The notes under the pieces are model-generated. The model did no database searches. It was not told the DNA's origin and saw only the letters and a program-made list of their open reading frames with translations. A stretch of DNA of 64,000 nt, taken from positions 102,075 through 166,074 of the forward strand of contig CAVZRW010000001.1 in the NCBI GenBank assembly GCA_963777855.1. Direction: 5' to 3'. This DNA is from Prado023 sp963777855. GTDB taxonomy: Bacteria > Actinomycetota > Actinomycetes > S36-B12 > CAIYMF01. This document shows, one piece after another, positions 49,044-58,714 of the stretch; position 1 is the first letter of the stretch; every line of letters starts with the position of its first letter. The position numbers were made by a program, and so were the translations under genes.

Positions 49044-49784
49044 CTCCCCTGTTTCATTGGCACTCTCTGGAACGGACCAAATCGGTCAAATCGCCCCCCC
49101 GAAGCGCCATCGGCACCCTACGCCTGGCCGTGATCGGACCACGCTCGGGGTGCCTGTCTGTTCCGTAGCGCACAGGCGCGCACTTCAGGTCACAGCTCGG
49201 GTGACGCTCGCGTCCTATGACAAGGCGAGCCATGAGCGGACCACCATCTGATCAACTTCGGAATCGAACTCAGTTCCAGTCGACCGGTGAGGTCGTACGC
49301 AGACAGCCGGCGCCGAGGTCCGCGCTCCATGGGAATGGTGGTCTTGGTACCGAGGATGCCCGACCTGGACGGTTGCTTGCGGGCTGTCGACGACAGCCAA
49401 CGGGTCGCCTGGCGCGAGCCGGAAGGCCGCGGACAGTAGGCCGGGGGCCATCCGGCAGACCGGAGGTCGTCACACACCACAAAGGTCGTCGCGGCGCGAC
49501 GCCCAGGTCGCACCCGGATTGTCCGACCCCAACAGCCCTGCGCCCCTCCGTCTGCGATCGCCAGGCCGACACTCCTCACCACAGCCGCAGCGTCACCCGG
49601 CGTTGCGCAACGGAGTGCGTCAAAGTGGGTGGGCAGTGCATCCTGCCCCAGGTGCGCGACTCGCGGCCGAAAGGGGGCAGGGCTGGGAGGCTGGGTCAGC
49701 CTCCCGGAGGGGAGTGCGTCGGTCCGACGATTCCCCGAAGACTGCTGTGCGGGCGCGACTTGGGCAGTGCCGCGAGTCTCTTGG
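49044..49784. other. Unassigned 740-bp stretch
   Basis: No convincing gene. A minus-strand frame at 49215-49451 (LLSAAFRLAPGDPLAVVDSP) looks protein-like and may be the tail of a lost gene, but I cannot name a family. Confidence 0.4.
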
Positions 49785-49970
49785 TCAGCGGGGTCGGTAG
49801 GCGTCGCGGCGGTGGTCGATCCGGAGAACGATGATCTCGCCGGTGGTGTCGTTGATCCGCTACAGCACGCCGTAGGTGCCGCGGCGCGCGGAATGGATGC
49901 CGGCGAGGTCGCCGCGCCGGGGTTTGCCCACGCGCCGGGGATCGCTGATCAGGGCGCCGCCGGTCGTGCG
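49785..49970 (-). pseudogene. relE/parE toxin remnant with internal stop
   Basis: Reads SDPRRVGKPRRGDLAGIHSARRGTYGVL, an in-frame TAG where a Tyr is expected, then RINDTTGEIIVLRIDHRRDAYRPR and a stop at 49785. This is the C-terminal RelE/ParE toxin core. The N-terminal part and antitoxin are missing. Confidence 0.7.
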
Positions 49971-50154
49971 ACGCCACCAGCGGGGCACCGCGCACGGCGA
50001 TGAGGTCTCCTTCGCTGGTGGTCTGCCAGATGAGCCACCGGATGTGGGAGTCCGGGCAGCGGCCCACCCAGGTGGCGAAGGCACTGACGGCCAGCAGCGA
50101 TCCTTCGCCCGCGGAGAGGTCCACGGGTGCTAGGTGCTCGCGGAGGCTCAGCCT

Positions 50155-50830
50155 TGCGGTGTCATGTCGCAGGGCGTCCTGGAGGGCCTACGCATCCTGC
50201 TGGGAGCACGCCGCGACCTTGTGACCGGCCAGACCGGTCACATCAACCAGCTGCGAGCCTTGTTGCTGGGAGGGATGACACCGACCGGGCGCTGGACCGG
50301 GGGACGCTGCCTGCAAGCAGACTGTCCAGCATCGCCCGCCGCCGTGGAACTCAACGCGACGCAGTCGAGCAGGTTATCCGCAGGCGTGAGTGCCGCCGCC
50401 TCGCCCCGGCGATCATGACCAGTCGCGGAGTTGGTCGCCAACAAGCAGCAGCTGACGGAGTTGGTCGACACGATGGCCCCGGGCCTGCTGGGACTGCGGG
50501 CAGTCGGACCGGTCAGCGCCGCCCAGGTGATCGTGTCCTGGTCCCACCCCGGGCGGTGCCGCGACGAGGCGGCATTCGCCGCCCTCGGCGGCGCCTGCCC
50601 CCGACCAGCCAGCAGCGGACGCACGGTCCGGCACCGCCTCAACCGCGGCGGTGACCGGGCTCTCAACCGGGCCCTGCACGACATCGTGATGACCCGATGG
50701 CGGTCTGCCCCCGTACTCACGACTAGGCCGACGACGTGCCGAGGGCAAGAGCGACCGCGAGATCCGCCGCTGCCTCAAGCGGTACGTCGCCCACGAGCTC
50801 CACCGGGAACTCGCCCGCGCCATGGCTTGA
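50155..50830 (+). mobile_element. IS110-family transposase remnant
   Basis: Frames together show LRILLGARRDLVTGQTGHINQLRALLL, the transposase_20 segment GLRAVGPVSAAQVIVSWSHPGR, FAALGGACPRPASSGRTVRHRLNRGGDRALNRALH and, after a slip near 50710, EIRRCLKRYVAHEL to a stop at 50830. The N-terminal DEDD catalytic half is absent, so the element is dead. No terminal repeats are expected for this family. Confidence 0.85.
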
Positions 50831-50949
50831 AACACATAGAAGCGTCCACCAGCGGGTCGTTGCTCGTGTCCACCAGCGATGGGCACATATGCCGACTGCC
50901 TCCCACTCAGCCCCTTTCACGCGCGCACCGCGCTGATGGAAGATGAGGT

Positions 50950-52995
50950 ATGACCGACTCTGAGTTGAGTGAGGCTGGGACTGCGCCGACCCAGGCCGTC
51001 TACTTGATCGTCAGCGCCGCCAGCAGGGGAGTCGTTGCTGACCTGACGAAGCTCCCACGAGACGACCGGCTCATAACGGGTGGCATGCTCCGGCTAATCT
51101 GTCTCAGCCCCGACGCCGGGCGGTACGACCCGTCCGGGATTCGCATCAAGGGCGCCGTCGTTACCTCGACTCTCGATCTTCGCTCATGCGAGATTCGGTT
51201 GCCGCTCGAGTTCTTGGACTCTACGTTCCGAAGGCGGATCCGCCTCGATTCGGCTACCTTGTCGGCCTTCACACTCGCCAACTGCTCGCTTGCCGGTCTG
51301 AGCGCAAGACATTCGACGATCGCGAATGGACTGTCACTCTGCCGTTCACGTGTGTGGGGAGAGGTCGGGCTGGCCAGCGCGAAAATTGAAGGCGATCTCG
51401 TCTGCTCTGACGCGACGCTCGCCAACCCAGGGGATGTGGCCGCCTCCGCGGACCTTGTCGAGATCGGCGGTAACGTCCTCTTCGACGGGTTGACTACTTC
51501 CGGCGCGATCAGTCTCCGCCGAGCTAAGGTCGTGGGCGACCTCGACGCTGCCGGTGCGAGCTTGCGGCGGACGAAGGGATTTGCTCTCATCGCCACCGGC
51601 GCCAGAATCGGTGGGCGCGTTGGTCTCGACAAGGGATTTAGCTCCAAGGGTGTATTGGTTTTCGCCTACGCTGAGATCGGTAGCGACCTCGACTGTCGCG
51701 GCGCGCACTTCGACCCAGACGCGCCAGTGTCACTGATTGCCAGTGCCGCGACGATCCACGGGCAGCTCGCTCTGGTGCAAGTGTCGTCCGGCCCGCTCGA
51801 CATCGTCGGTGCGAGCGTAGCCGGCGGTATCGCGGCGATGGGCGCCGAACTTGTCGTCAAGAGTGCCTGGCACGGAGATGCCAGTGGGAACGCGGTAGCC
51901 GCCGATTCGATCGACGTGGGGAGCAGCATCGATTTGCGCGATGCGCGCGTCGCGGGCACGGTACGACTCACTGGCGCCAAGATCGGCGGCGACCTCATCT
52001 GCAAGGGCGCGATCATTAGGGGCGGCCTTCAGCGGCAATTCGACGCTACAAGCTTGACCACGCCGGTGCGCCATGCGCTAGCCGCGGGCCGAGCCGAGAT
52101 CGGCGGCGACGTCACGCTCAACCGACTGCAGGCGCAAGGCGAGATACGCCTCTTCCGCTCGCAGATCGCAGGCGACGTCGATCTCTGTGACGTTCAGCTA
52201 ACGAACGACTACGGCTTGTCGGTCCTTGCAGCCGAATGCAGCATGGGACGGCTCGTAATGTGGAATGCAGCGCTAGGCGGAGGAATCAATCTCGCCGGGG
52301 CACGAGTCAACACGATCGACGACGATATTGCGGACCCGCACGACTACTTGGGAAGTTGGGGCACCGCCGAGAAGATCGTTCTCTCGGGCCTCGCATACCA
52401 AGGCTTCACGCATGGCACGCAGATGGCCGATGATCACGTGCGTTTCGTGAAACTGAAGAGGTTCTTGGGACAAGAGCGAGCGATCGACACTTGGGATCCT
52501 CACTTCCGCTTCCCTTGGCTTGAGAGCAGCCAACATTTCGACTCTGCTGACTGGCAGCAGCTGATTGACACCTACCGTGCAAGCGGCCTTGAAGCGTTCG
52601 CTGTACGCGCCGAAATCGAGCGCCAGAACGATCGCTTGCGTCGCGCTGGGCTAGGCAGGCTACGTTGGCTCGGGCGCTGGACACTAAGAATCAGTATCGG
52701 TCACGGTTACCGCTCTTGGCTTGCGATCCTTTGGGCGATCCCGATCATCGCACTCTTTGCACTTCTCGTCGCACGAGTGCCATCGGCGTTTATCCCCACG
52801 ACGTCAGCTTCGACGCCCGCGCCACCACCGATGCTGTACGCCCTCGACACGTTCCTACCAATCATCGACCTCGGCGTCGCGGGCAAGTGGGTGGTTGAGG
52901 GGTGGCTTCAGTGGGCGCAGACACTCGTGATCATCGGTGGTTGGACCCTGTCGACGCTCTTCGTCGCCGGCTTCACCAAGGTCGTTCGGTCCTAA
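50950..52995 (+). CDS. Large beta-helix membrane-associated protein, horizontally acquired
   Basis: A 681-residue protein. Residues about 50-460 are right-handed beta-helix/polymer-forming repeats with a period near 20 (KIEGDLVC, EIGGNVLF, KVVGDLDA, RIGGRVGL, EIGSDLDC, KIGGDLIC, EIGGDVTL). A helical region follows, then two TM helices (WLAILWAIPIIALFALLV and TLVIIGGWTLSTLFVAGF). Similar proteins in actinobacteria are labelled 'membrane-associated oxidoreductase', though I see no cofactor motif. RBS GATGAGG. Base and codon use are clearly less GC-rich than surrounding genes, and it lies between IS110 and ISL3 remnants. Confidence 0.75.
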   Translation: MTDSELSEAGTAPTQAVYLIVSAASRGVVADLTKLPRDDRLITGGMLRLICLSPDAGRYDPSGIRIKGAVVTSTLDLRSCEIRLPLEFLDSTFRRRIRLDSATLSAFTLANCSLAGLSARHSTIANGLSLCRSRVWGEVGLASAKIEGDLVCSDATLANPGDVAASADLVEIGGNVLFDGLTTSGAISLRRAKVVGDLDAAGASLRRTKGFALIATGARIGGRVGLDKGFSSKGVLVFAYAEIGSDLDCRGAHFDPDAPVSLIASAATIHGQLALVQVSSGPLDIVGASVAGGIAAMGAELVVKSAWHGDASGNAVAADSIDVGSSIDLRDARVAGTVRLTGAKIGGDLICKGAIIRGGLQRQFDATSLTTPVRHALAAGRAEIGGDVTLNRLQAQGEIRLFRSQIAGDVDLCDVQLTNDYGLSVLAAECSMGRLVMWNAALGGGINLAGARVNTIDDDIADPHDYLGSWGTAEKIVLSGLAYQGFTHGTQMADDHVRFVKLKRFLGQERAIDTWDPHFRFPWLESSQHFDSADWQQLIDTYRASGLEAFAVRAEIERQNDRLRRAGLGRLRWLGRWTLRISIGHGYRSWLAILWAIPIIALFALLVARVPSAFIPTTSASTPAPPPMLYALDTFLPIIDLGVAGKWVVEGWLQWAQTLVIIGGWTLSTLFVAGFTKVVRS

Positions 52996-53139
52996 TGCGG
53001 CTTCACACGGATGAATGTGTGGTGCGGTCATCATGATGACTCCATTCGAGGGTGTCGGAGAGCCCGCATACGCTGAACCTTGACAGGGCCTGCACCCGCC
53101 AACACCGGCGGGAGTCAGTCAAGAACACCCAGATGCCCG

Positions 53140-53400
53140 CTCAAGTTTGAAGAGCCCTCAGACGTCCCGAGCGTCTTGACCGAGATCGCCACCCTCGGGC
53201 GGACGTTGAAGAAGCGGGCCGCTGACGTGCTCGCCTACTTCGAGCGCCCCGGCACGAGCAACGGCCCGACCGAGGCCATCAACGGACGCCTGGAACACCT
53301 CCGCGGCTCCGCCCTCGGCTTCCGCAACCTCACCAACTACATCACCAGATCCCTACTCGAGACCGGCGGATTCAGAACCCAACTACACCCCGGATTGTGA
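53140..53400 (+). mobile_element. ISL3-family transposase C-terminal fragment
   Basis: About 85 codons (TEIATLGRTLKKRAADVLAYF, then GPTEAINGRLEHLRGSALGFRNLTNYI), the conserved end of ISL3-type DDE transposases including the catalytic Glu in PTEAINGR. The remainder is absent. Confidence 0.88.
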
Positions 53401-53409
53401 TGAGCGGGT

Positions 53410-53625
53410 AATCGGATCGCGGCGGTTCTGACCGATGGGACTCTGGTGGCCAAGGACGGCACGCAGGGCGGCTGGGTGACGTTGCAGGGCTCGGTAAAGC
53501 AGGTATTCCTGGCAGGTGATCGCATCGGTGCCCTGATGACCGGCGGGACCCTGTTGGCCAAGGACGGAATGTGCGGCGGGTGGGTCATATTGACCGGAAA
53601 CGTGGCTTCCGGGCTTTTCCAGTAG
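53410..53625 (+). pseudogene. Fragment of a tectonin-like repeat protein
   Basis: Two tandem repeats: RIAAVLTDGTLVAKDG-x4-WV and RIGALMTGGTLLAKDG-x4-WV, separated by VKQVFLAGD, ending in a stop at 53625. They look like the last blades of a beta-propeller-type exported protein, cut off by the adjacent ISL3 fragment. Confidence 0.5.
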
Positions 53626-53689
53626 ATGACCAGGAAGGCGGTGGGTGTTCCATCGTCGGGGCGTCCACCGCCTTCCGTGCGCGCTAACC

Positions 53690-54480
53690 ACCGGCGCTCG
53701 CTCCCATCGGGCAATGTCGACGTACGGAGAAGGTTGCGTCTGGGAGACTGCGGCCATGGCGCTGGACATGGGCCGCCATCAGCCCAATCACCCACCCGCG
53801 CGGCACGCCGGCCTTGATCAGGGCTGCGGTGGGCAGGGCGAACACCGCAATGTGCACGGAGCTTGTCGACGGCAGGCCTCGGTGGCGATCGCCGGTGCCG
53901 CGGGGCGTAGAGCACGGCGAGCTGCAGCCCGAGGGCGCCAAACGCCGCGTCAGCACGCGCAGGACCAGGCCATGCACCTGCCCCGCGAGGAGGCTCGCCG
54001 GGACCGGCGGGGAGGTCAGGTTGTCGGCCAGCTGCCAGCGGTCCATCAGGCGAACAGCGCCAGCAGGTCACCGACGCGGTGGTCGGCTTCGCTGGGTGGC
54101 GGAACGGGCGGTGCTCGTTGACGACGTAGTGGGTGCGCCGGCCCTGGGGTACCCGGGTCAGGTAGCCCCCTCCTCGAGGTCACGCACGATGTTCAGGTCA
54201 CCCACCCGCGCGGCACGCCGGCCTTGATCAGGGCTGCGGTGGGCAGGGCGAACACCGCGATGTGCACGAGCTTGTCGACCGGCAGGCCTCCGGTGGCGAT
54301 CGCCGGTGCCCGCGGGGCGTAGAGCACGGCGAGCTGCAGCCCGAGGGCGCCAACCGCCGCATCAGCACGCGCGGACCGGGCCATGCACCTGCCCCCCGAG
54401 GAGGCTCGCCGGGACCGGCGGGGAGGTCAGGTTGGCGAGCGCCAGCTGCCAGGGTGTCCATCAGGCGAACAGCGCCAGCA
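53690..54480 (-). pseudogene. VanZ-like membrane protein, broken and partly duplicated
   Basis: Segments LGLQLAVLYAPRAPAIATGGLPVDKLVHIAVFALPTA and IKAGVPRGWV appear twice in shifted frames, matching the VanZ-family core (VDKxxHxxxF). The gene normally follows the winged-helix gene ending at 54461. The copies differ chiefly by single-base gaps. Confidence 0.55.
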
Positions 54481-54627
54481 GGTCACCGACGCGGTGGTCG
54501 GCTTCGGCTGGGTGGCGGAACGGCCGGTGCTCGTTGACGACGTAGTGGGTGCGCCGGCCCTGGGGTACCCGGGTCAGGTAGCCCCCCTCCTCGAGGTCAC
54601 GCACGATGTTCAGGGTCGCCCGCTCGG
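53796..54627. repeat. Tandem direct repeat of about 405 bp
   Basis: Copy 1 (about 53796-54197) and copy 2 (about 54202-54627) begin with the same CACCCGCGCGGCACGCCGG and end with the same CACGCACGATGTTCAGG. Differences are almost all one-base insertions or deletions in G/C runs rather than substitutions. Confidence 0.75.
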
Positions 54628-54754
54628 TGATCCCCACCACGTCCGCGATGTCACGGACCCGGGCATCAGGGTTGCGGTGGACGAAGACCAGGACGTGGCC
54701 GTGGTTGGTCAGCAGCGTCCAGGAGCGCGCGGTCGCGGGGGTCGGCTCAGCCAT
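54461..54754 (-). CDS. Winged-helix (MarR/ArsR-like) regulator
   Basis: A 97-residue DNA-binding protein: VLVFVHRNPDARVRDIADVVG, ITERATLNIVRDLEEGGYL recognition helix and wing TRVPQGRRTHYVV. No metal-binding cysteines. It overlaps the terC stop by 8 bp on the same strand, so it is cotranscribed behind terC. Confidence 0.85.
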   Translation of the reverse strand: MAEPTPATARSWTLLTNHGHVLVFVHRNPDARVRDIADVVGITERATLNIVRDLEEGGYLTRVPQGRRTHYVVNEHRPFRHPAEADHRVGDLLALFA

Positions 54755-55802
54755 GGACCTGCTCCTTGTCGTCGGCGGAGGTGTGGGGGGCCACCGGTAC
54801 CGTCCCGGTGGGTGCGGCCTCCACGGCGTCGGTGGCGCCCTCGGCGGGCGTGGAGCCCAGCTGGTCGGCATCGGCGTGCGGTGCCGCGGGTTGGCCGCGG
54901 GTGGCCCGCAGGCTGGCGACGATCGAGACGGTGATGATGGTGGCCACGACGCCCAGGCTCAGCCAGGTGGGCATCTTGTAGAGGTCGACCTGCAGGACCA
55001 GCTTGATCCCGACCCAGACCAGGACCAGGCCCAGGCCCAGCTTCAGGTACACGAAGCGGTGCATCAGGTCGGCCAGCAGGAAGTACATCGCGCGCAGGCC
55101 CAGGATCGCGAAGGCGTTGGCGGTGAACACCAGGAACGTCTCCTGGGTGACGGCGAAGATGGCCGGGATCGAGTCGACGGCGAACACGATGTCGGTGAAC
55201 TCCACGAGCACCAGCACGAGCAGCAGCGGGGTGGCCACCAGGGCGCCGTTGCGGCGGGTGAAGAACTTCTGGCCGTCGTACTCGTCGGTCATCGGCACGT
55301 AGCGCCGGAACAGGCGCACGACCCCGGAGGTCGAGGGGTCGAAGTGGGTGTTGCGGTGGCGCATCATCATCACGCCGGTGAACACCAGGAACGCGCCGAA
55401 GATGTAGAGGATCCAGATGTACTCCTTGATCGCGGCCGAGCCGGCCCAGATGAACAGCCCGCGCATGATCAGCGCCCCGACGACGCCGTAGAACAGCACC
55501 CTGTGCTGGTAGCGAGCGGGTACCGCGAAGTAGCTGAAGATGATCGCCCAGACGAACACGTTGTCCACGGCCAGCGACTTCTCGATCAGGTAGCCGGCGT
55601 AGTACTGCCCGGCGAACTCCGCCCCCGAGGTGGCCCAGATGATCAGCCCGAAGCCGAGCCCCATCGCGACCCAGACCGCCGACCAGGCCGCGGCCTCCTT
55701 CGCCGTGATCACGTGGGCGTCCCGGTGGGCGAACAGGTCGATGGCCAGCATGACCACGATCACCCCCAGGACCGCCAGCCAGATCGTCAACGGCACGTCC
55801 AT
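54747..55802 (-). CDS. TerC/Alx family membrane protein
   Basis: A 351-residue, about nine-helix membrane protein of the TerC family. Acidic intramembrane signatures typical of the family are present: KSLAVDNVFVWAII and VEFTDIVFAVDSIPAI. Members include tellurite-resistance TerC and Alx/MeeF-type manganese exporters. A long acidic/Ala-rich tail follows the last helix. Divergent from the riboswitch-led baeRF/TerB-like operon. Confidence 0.93.
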   Translation of the reverse strand: MDVPLTIWLAVLGVIVVMLAIDLFAHRDAHVITAKEAAAWSAVWVAMGLGFGLIIWATSGAEFAGQYYAGYLIEKSLAVDNVFVWAIIFSYFAVPARYQHRVLFYGVVGALIMRGLFIWAGSAAIKEYIWILYIFGAFLVFTGVMMMRHRNTHFDPSTSGVVRLFRRYVPMTDEYDGQKFFTRRNGALVATPLLLVLVLVEFTDIVFAVDSIPAIFAVTQETFLVFTANAFAILGLRAMYFLLADLMHRFVYLKLGLGLVLVWVGIKLVLQVDLYKMPTWLSLGVVATIITVSIVASLRATRGQPAAPHADADQLGSTPAEGATDAVEAAPTGTVPVAPHTSADDKEQVHG

Positions 55803-55895
55803 CGCTTGCTCAACTCACTTCCGGTAGGATGATTCACGAAATGCAATACACCTATCGTGGCGGCTTCGGCCTCACAGTGCAAGTCTGCGGGGCTG

Positions 55896-55923
55896 TTGCC
55901 TGAACGCGGATACATGTTATGGT
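55896..55923 (+). promoter_or_regulatory. Putative promoter of the riboswitch transcript
   Basis: TTGCCT (55896) and TATGGT (55918), 16-bp spacer, placing the transcription start near 55929-55931, just where the riboswitch helix begins. Confidence 0.55.
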
Positions 55924-55928
55924 CTTCA

Positions 55929-56030
55929 CCAAGGAGGGGAGTACCCCACTCACCCGGCGGTCGCCATCACGTCCGATCCGACATCGGACCGGCCCCGGGG
56001 GTCGCCCCGGCGGCCGGGGAAGACCTCTGG
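55929..56030 (+). promoter_or_regulatory. Probable yybP-ykoY (Mn2+) riboswitch
   Basis: The 5' strand CCAAGGAGG followed by GGGAGTA, and the 3' strand GGAAGACCTCTGG (56018-56030), reproduce the conserved L1 and L3 ends of the yybP-ykoY manganese riboswitch. CCA-GAGG pairs with CCTC-TGG as helix P1, and GC-rich stems lie between. The fold starts at the predicted transcription start and ends 11 bases before the ribosome site GGAGGAACC of the next gene. Identification is by eye; a covariance search was not possible. Confidence 0.6.
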
Positions 56031-56050
56031 CACCCGACGCCGGAGGAACC

Positions 56051-57187
56051 ATGTCCCCGTCCACCCCCACGACCCCCCCGCCGCCCCCGCTACGGCTACC
56101 CACCGCGGCCGATGTGGCCCGATTGGCCGCGGAACGGCACCCGATGTGCCTGTCTGTGCTGATGACCACGACCCCATCCGAGCGCATGCTGCCCGCAGAT
56201 CGGGCCACCCTGCAGGGCTTGACCCTGGACGCCCTGCGCCGCCTCGACGAGGAGCCGGACCAGCGGGCAACCGCCCAGACCCGGGCAGCGTTGGCGGCCA
56301 CGATCGCCCATGCCCAGAGCGGACCGACCGACCGCGGCTTGGCGATCCTGGTCAGCCCGCAGGGCACACACCTGCTGCACCTGCGAGTCGCCCCCCGTGA
56401 CCGGGTCGTGCTGGACCCGACCTTCGCCACCCGGGACCTGGTCCGCTCCGCCGCGGAGGACCCGGCGTTCCTGACCCTGGTCATCGATGGCCGGGCAGCG
56501 CGGCTGCTGCACTACGGGCAGCGCTACACCCGCCCCCTCCTCGGTCACGACTTCCCCATGATCAGGCCGACGGACAGCCACCGCGGCTCCGGGTCGGGCG
56601 CAGGTGGCGATGGCGCGCGACGCGAGCGCATGCGGTCCTTCCTCCGCGACGTCGACGCCCGGCTGGCCGCCCGGATCGAGGAGTTCGGGCTACCCGTGGT
56701 CCTGGTCGCCAGCGACCGCACGGCCGCGGAATACCTCAACTTGGCCCCCGGCCGGCGGATCGCCGCCGTCGTACGCACCGGCAACGCGAACACCCCCATG
56801 GCCGACCTCGAACGGGCCGGGCGGGACGCGCTCGCCGAACACATCCGCGACCGGGCCGCCGCCGCCCTGGACACCGTGGCCGTGCGCCTGGCCCACGGCC
56901 GGGCCGTCGCCGGACTGGCCGCCGCGTGGCAGGCGATCGACCAGTCCGACCCGGACCTGCTCGTGGTCGAGCACACCCACGAGGCCGCGGCCCGCCTGTC
57001 CGAGGACGGCCTGGATCTGGTCGCCGACCCCGAGGAGCTGGGCGTCCTCGACGACGCCGTCGACGAACTCATCGAGGCCGCCCTGGCCCGCGGCGTCGAG
57101 GTCGTGACGGTCCCTGACGGCGCCCTGGCCCGGCACGGTCGTCTCGTCCTGGCCCTCCGGGGGCCGGTTGCGGCGCTGGTCCCGTGA
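56051..57187 (+). CDS. baeRF-family (archaeo-eukaryotic release-factor-like) protein
   Basis: A 378-residue protein related to the bacterial eRF1/pelota-like 'baeRF' families thought to act on stalled or hibernating ribosomes. Features: CLSVLMTT strand and N-terminal domain, LAILVSPQGTHLLHL, RDLVRSA, VIDGRAARLLHYG, then VVLVASDRTAAEYLN and a C-terminal VVEHTHEAA. Start ATG 56051 behind GGAGGAACC. First gene after the putative Mn2+ riboswitch. Confidence 0.78.
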   Translation: MSPSTPTTPPPPPLRLPTAADVARLAAERHPMCLSVLMTTTPSERMLPADRATLQGLTLDALRRLDEEPDQRATAQTRAALAATIAHAQSGPTDRGLAILVSPQGTHLLHLRVAPRDRVVLDPTFATRDLVRSAAEDPAFLTLVIDGRAARLLHYGQRYTRPLLGHDFPMIRPTDSHRGSGSGAGGDGARRERMRSFLRDVDARLAARIEEFGLPVVLVASDRTAAEYLNLAPGRRIAAVVRTGNANTPMADLERAGRDALAEHIRDRAAAALDTVAVRLAHGRAVAGLAAAWQAIDQSDPDLLVVEHTHEAAARLSEDGLDLVADPEELGVLDDAVDELIEAALARGVEVVTVPDGALARHGRLVLALRGPVAALVP

Positions 57188-57213
57188 CCATGCCGACGCC
57201 GGGAGGGACCTGC

Positions 57214-57678
57214 ATGGACGACGATCACACCCTGAGCGAGTCCGACTGGGACGTCCTCATCGCAGTCCCCTTCGCGGTGTTCCTCCTGGTCGCCTACGCC
57301 GACGGCAGGCTCGCCCCAGCCGAGCGCCGGGCCTTCGCAAGCATCGTCGAGGGGATCGGGACGCGGGCCAGGAGTACCGATGATGCCCTGGTCCGCGAGG
57401 TCATGGGGCGGATCTCCCGGGACCCCGGCCAGATCATGGAGCGCCTGGACGGGCCGGTGGGGGCCGGGCTGCCCTTCTACGAGGTGTTCGCTGCCGCGCG
57501 GAGCCTGCTCGACGACATGCCCCAGCGCGCGCACGCGCTGGCCTACAAGGAGGCGATGATCCACCTGGCGCAGGAGATCGCACGCGCCTGGCCGATCCTG
57601 GGCCGACGGACAAGCGTCGAGGAGACACGCAGCATCGACTTCATCCGCGACCAACTGGGTCTCCGGGATGCATGGTGA
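57214..57678 (+). CDS. TerB-like (tellurite-resistance fold) protein
   Basis: A 154-residue all-helical protein with the TerB-like acidic signature VAYADGRLAPAERRAF (residues about 22-37; DxxxxxxE pattern seen in metal-binding TerB) and a second helical half (KEAMIHLAQEIARAW). ATG 57214 after GGGAGGG. It lies 26 bp behind the baeRF-like gene, so the two share the riboswitch-led transcript. Confidence 0.75.
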   Translation: MDDDHTLSESDWDVLIAVPFAVFLLVAYADGRLAPAERRAFASIVEGIGTRARSTDDALVREVMGRISRDPGQIMERLDGPVGAGLPFYEVFAAARSLLDDMPQRAHALAYKEAMIHLAQEIARAWPILGRRTSVEETRSIDFIRDQLGLRDAW

Positions 57679-57849
57679 TCGATCCTGACCATCGACCGAG
57701 ACGACGACGACCGTTGGCTGATTCACTCCACATGGTCGGCGAACTCGGGCAGGTGCCCCTCGAGCTCCGCACACACCGGCACCGTGGCGCCCACCCCGCA
57801 GGACACACCGACCAGCCCGCGGCCCAGGGCCGCCGCGCGCCCCAGCGCC

Positions 57850-58714
57850 AGTCGCCGCGCTGGTCAGCCCAAGGGTGATCATGACGAGCGCTACGCCCGC
57901 GAGGGCTAGCCCGGCGATCTGGGGCGGGTGCAGCCTCTCCTTGAGCACCACACGGGCCAGCAGCACCGTCCCCGCCGGATAGAGCGCCGTGAGGACCCCG
58001 ACGACCGACAGCAGACCCGTCCGCAGGGCCAGGAAGTACAGACAATTGGCGGCGGCGTCGGCCACCCCGGCCACCATCGCCAGCGGACGGACCTCGCGCG
58101 AAGGGGTGAGCGGAGCGGCTGGGCAGGAGTGCCACGACAGGACGGTGACGCTGGCCGTCAGACGGTTCGAGGCCACCGTCCAGAGGCTGGCGGGATGTCA
58201 GCAGGATCCGCGCGCTCCAGAAGGACCAGGGACATGCCGATCCCCAGTCCCGCGCCTACTGCGGTGAGGATCCCCCGGCCGTTCGCCGAGGCGCTGGGTC
58301 AGCGGCCTCCGCTGGCTCCATGCCGATCAGCAGGCCGGCCACCACAGTCAGGCCCACGCCTACGAGCACGATGGGACCGGGTCGCTCGCCCATGGCCAAC
58401 CCGGCCGCAACAGGGACCACCGCCGAGGTCACTGCCGACACCGGAGCCACGACGTTCATCGGCCCGAGGGCGAGCCCGGCGTACAGCAGCGTCAGGCCCA
58501 GGGCGCTGGAGATCCCGGAGGCGCCTCCCCAGACGAGTTGCGCCCGATCGGCGGATTCCCGAAGGGCCAGGCTCAACAGGGACACGAGAACGAGCCCGAC
58601 CGGGAACGCGAGCGCAAGCACGCTCACGGCACGTGATCGGCGTGCCGCTAGTCCCGCCGCAGAAGTCCGCCAACCCCCAGCTCAGAGCGCTGCCGATCCC
58701 AGGGCGAGCCACAT
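57850..58714 (-). pseudogene. EamA/DMT-family permease, multiple frameshifts
   Basis: Drug/metabolite-transporter-like sequence across three frames: GSALSWGLADFCGG near the start, VSVLALAFPVGLVLVSLLSLAL, LGLTLLYAGLALGPMNVVAPVSAVTSAVVPV, and the second half LYFLALRTGLLSVVGVLTALYPAGTVLLARVVLKERL, together about ten helices. At least three indels (near 58690, 58640 and 58290). Either decayed or heavily error-affected. Confidence 0.75.

Noticed and set aside
49215..49451. Protein-like minus-strand frame ending in WLALS
   Set aside because: Looks coding in parts but has no start context or recognisable family; left as an unassigned stretch.
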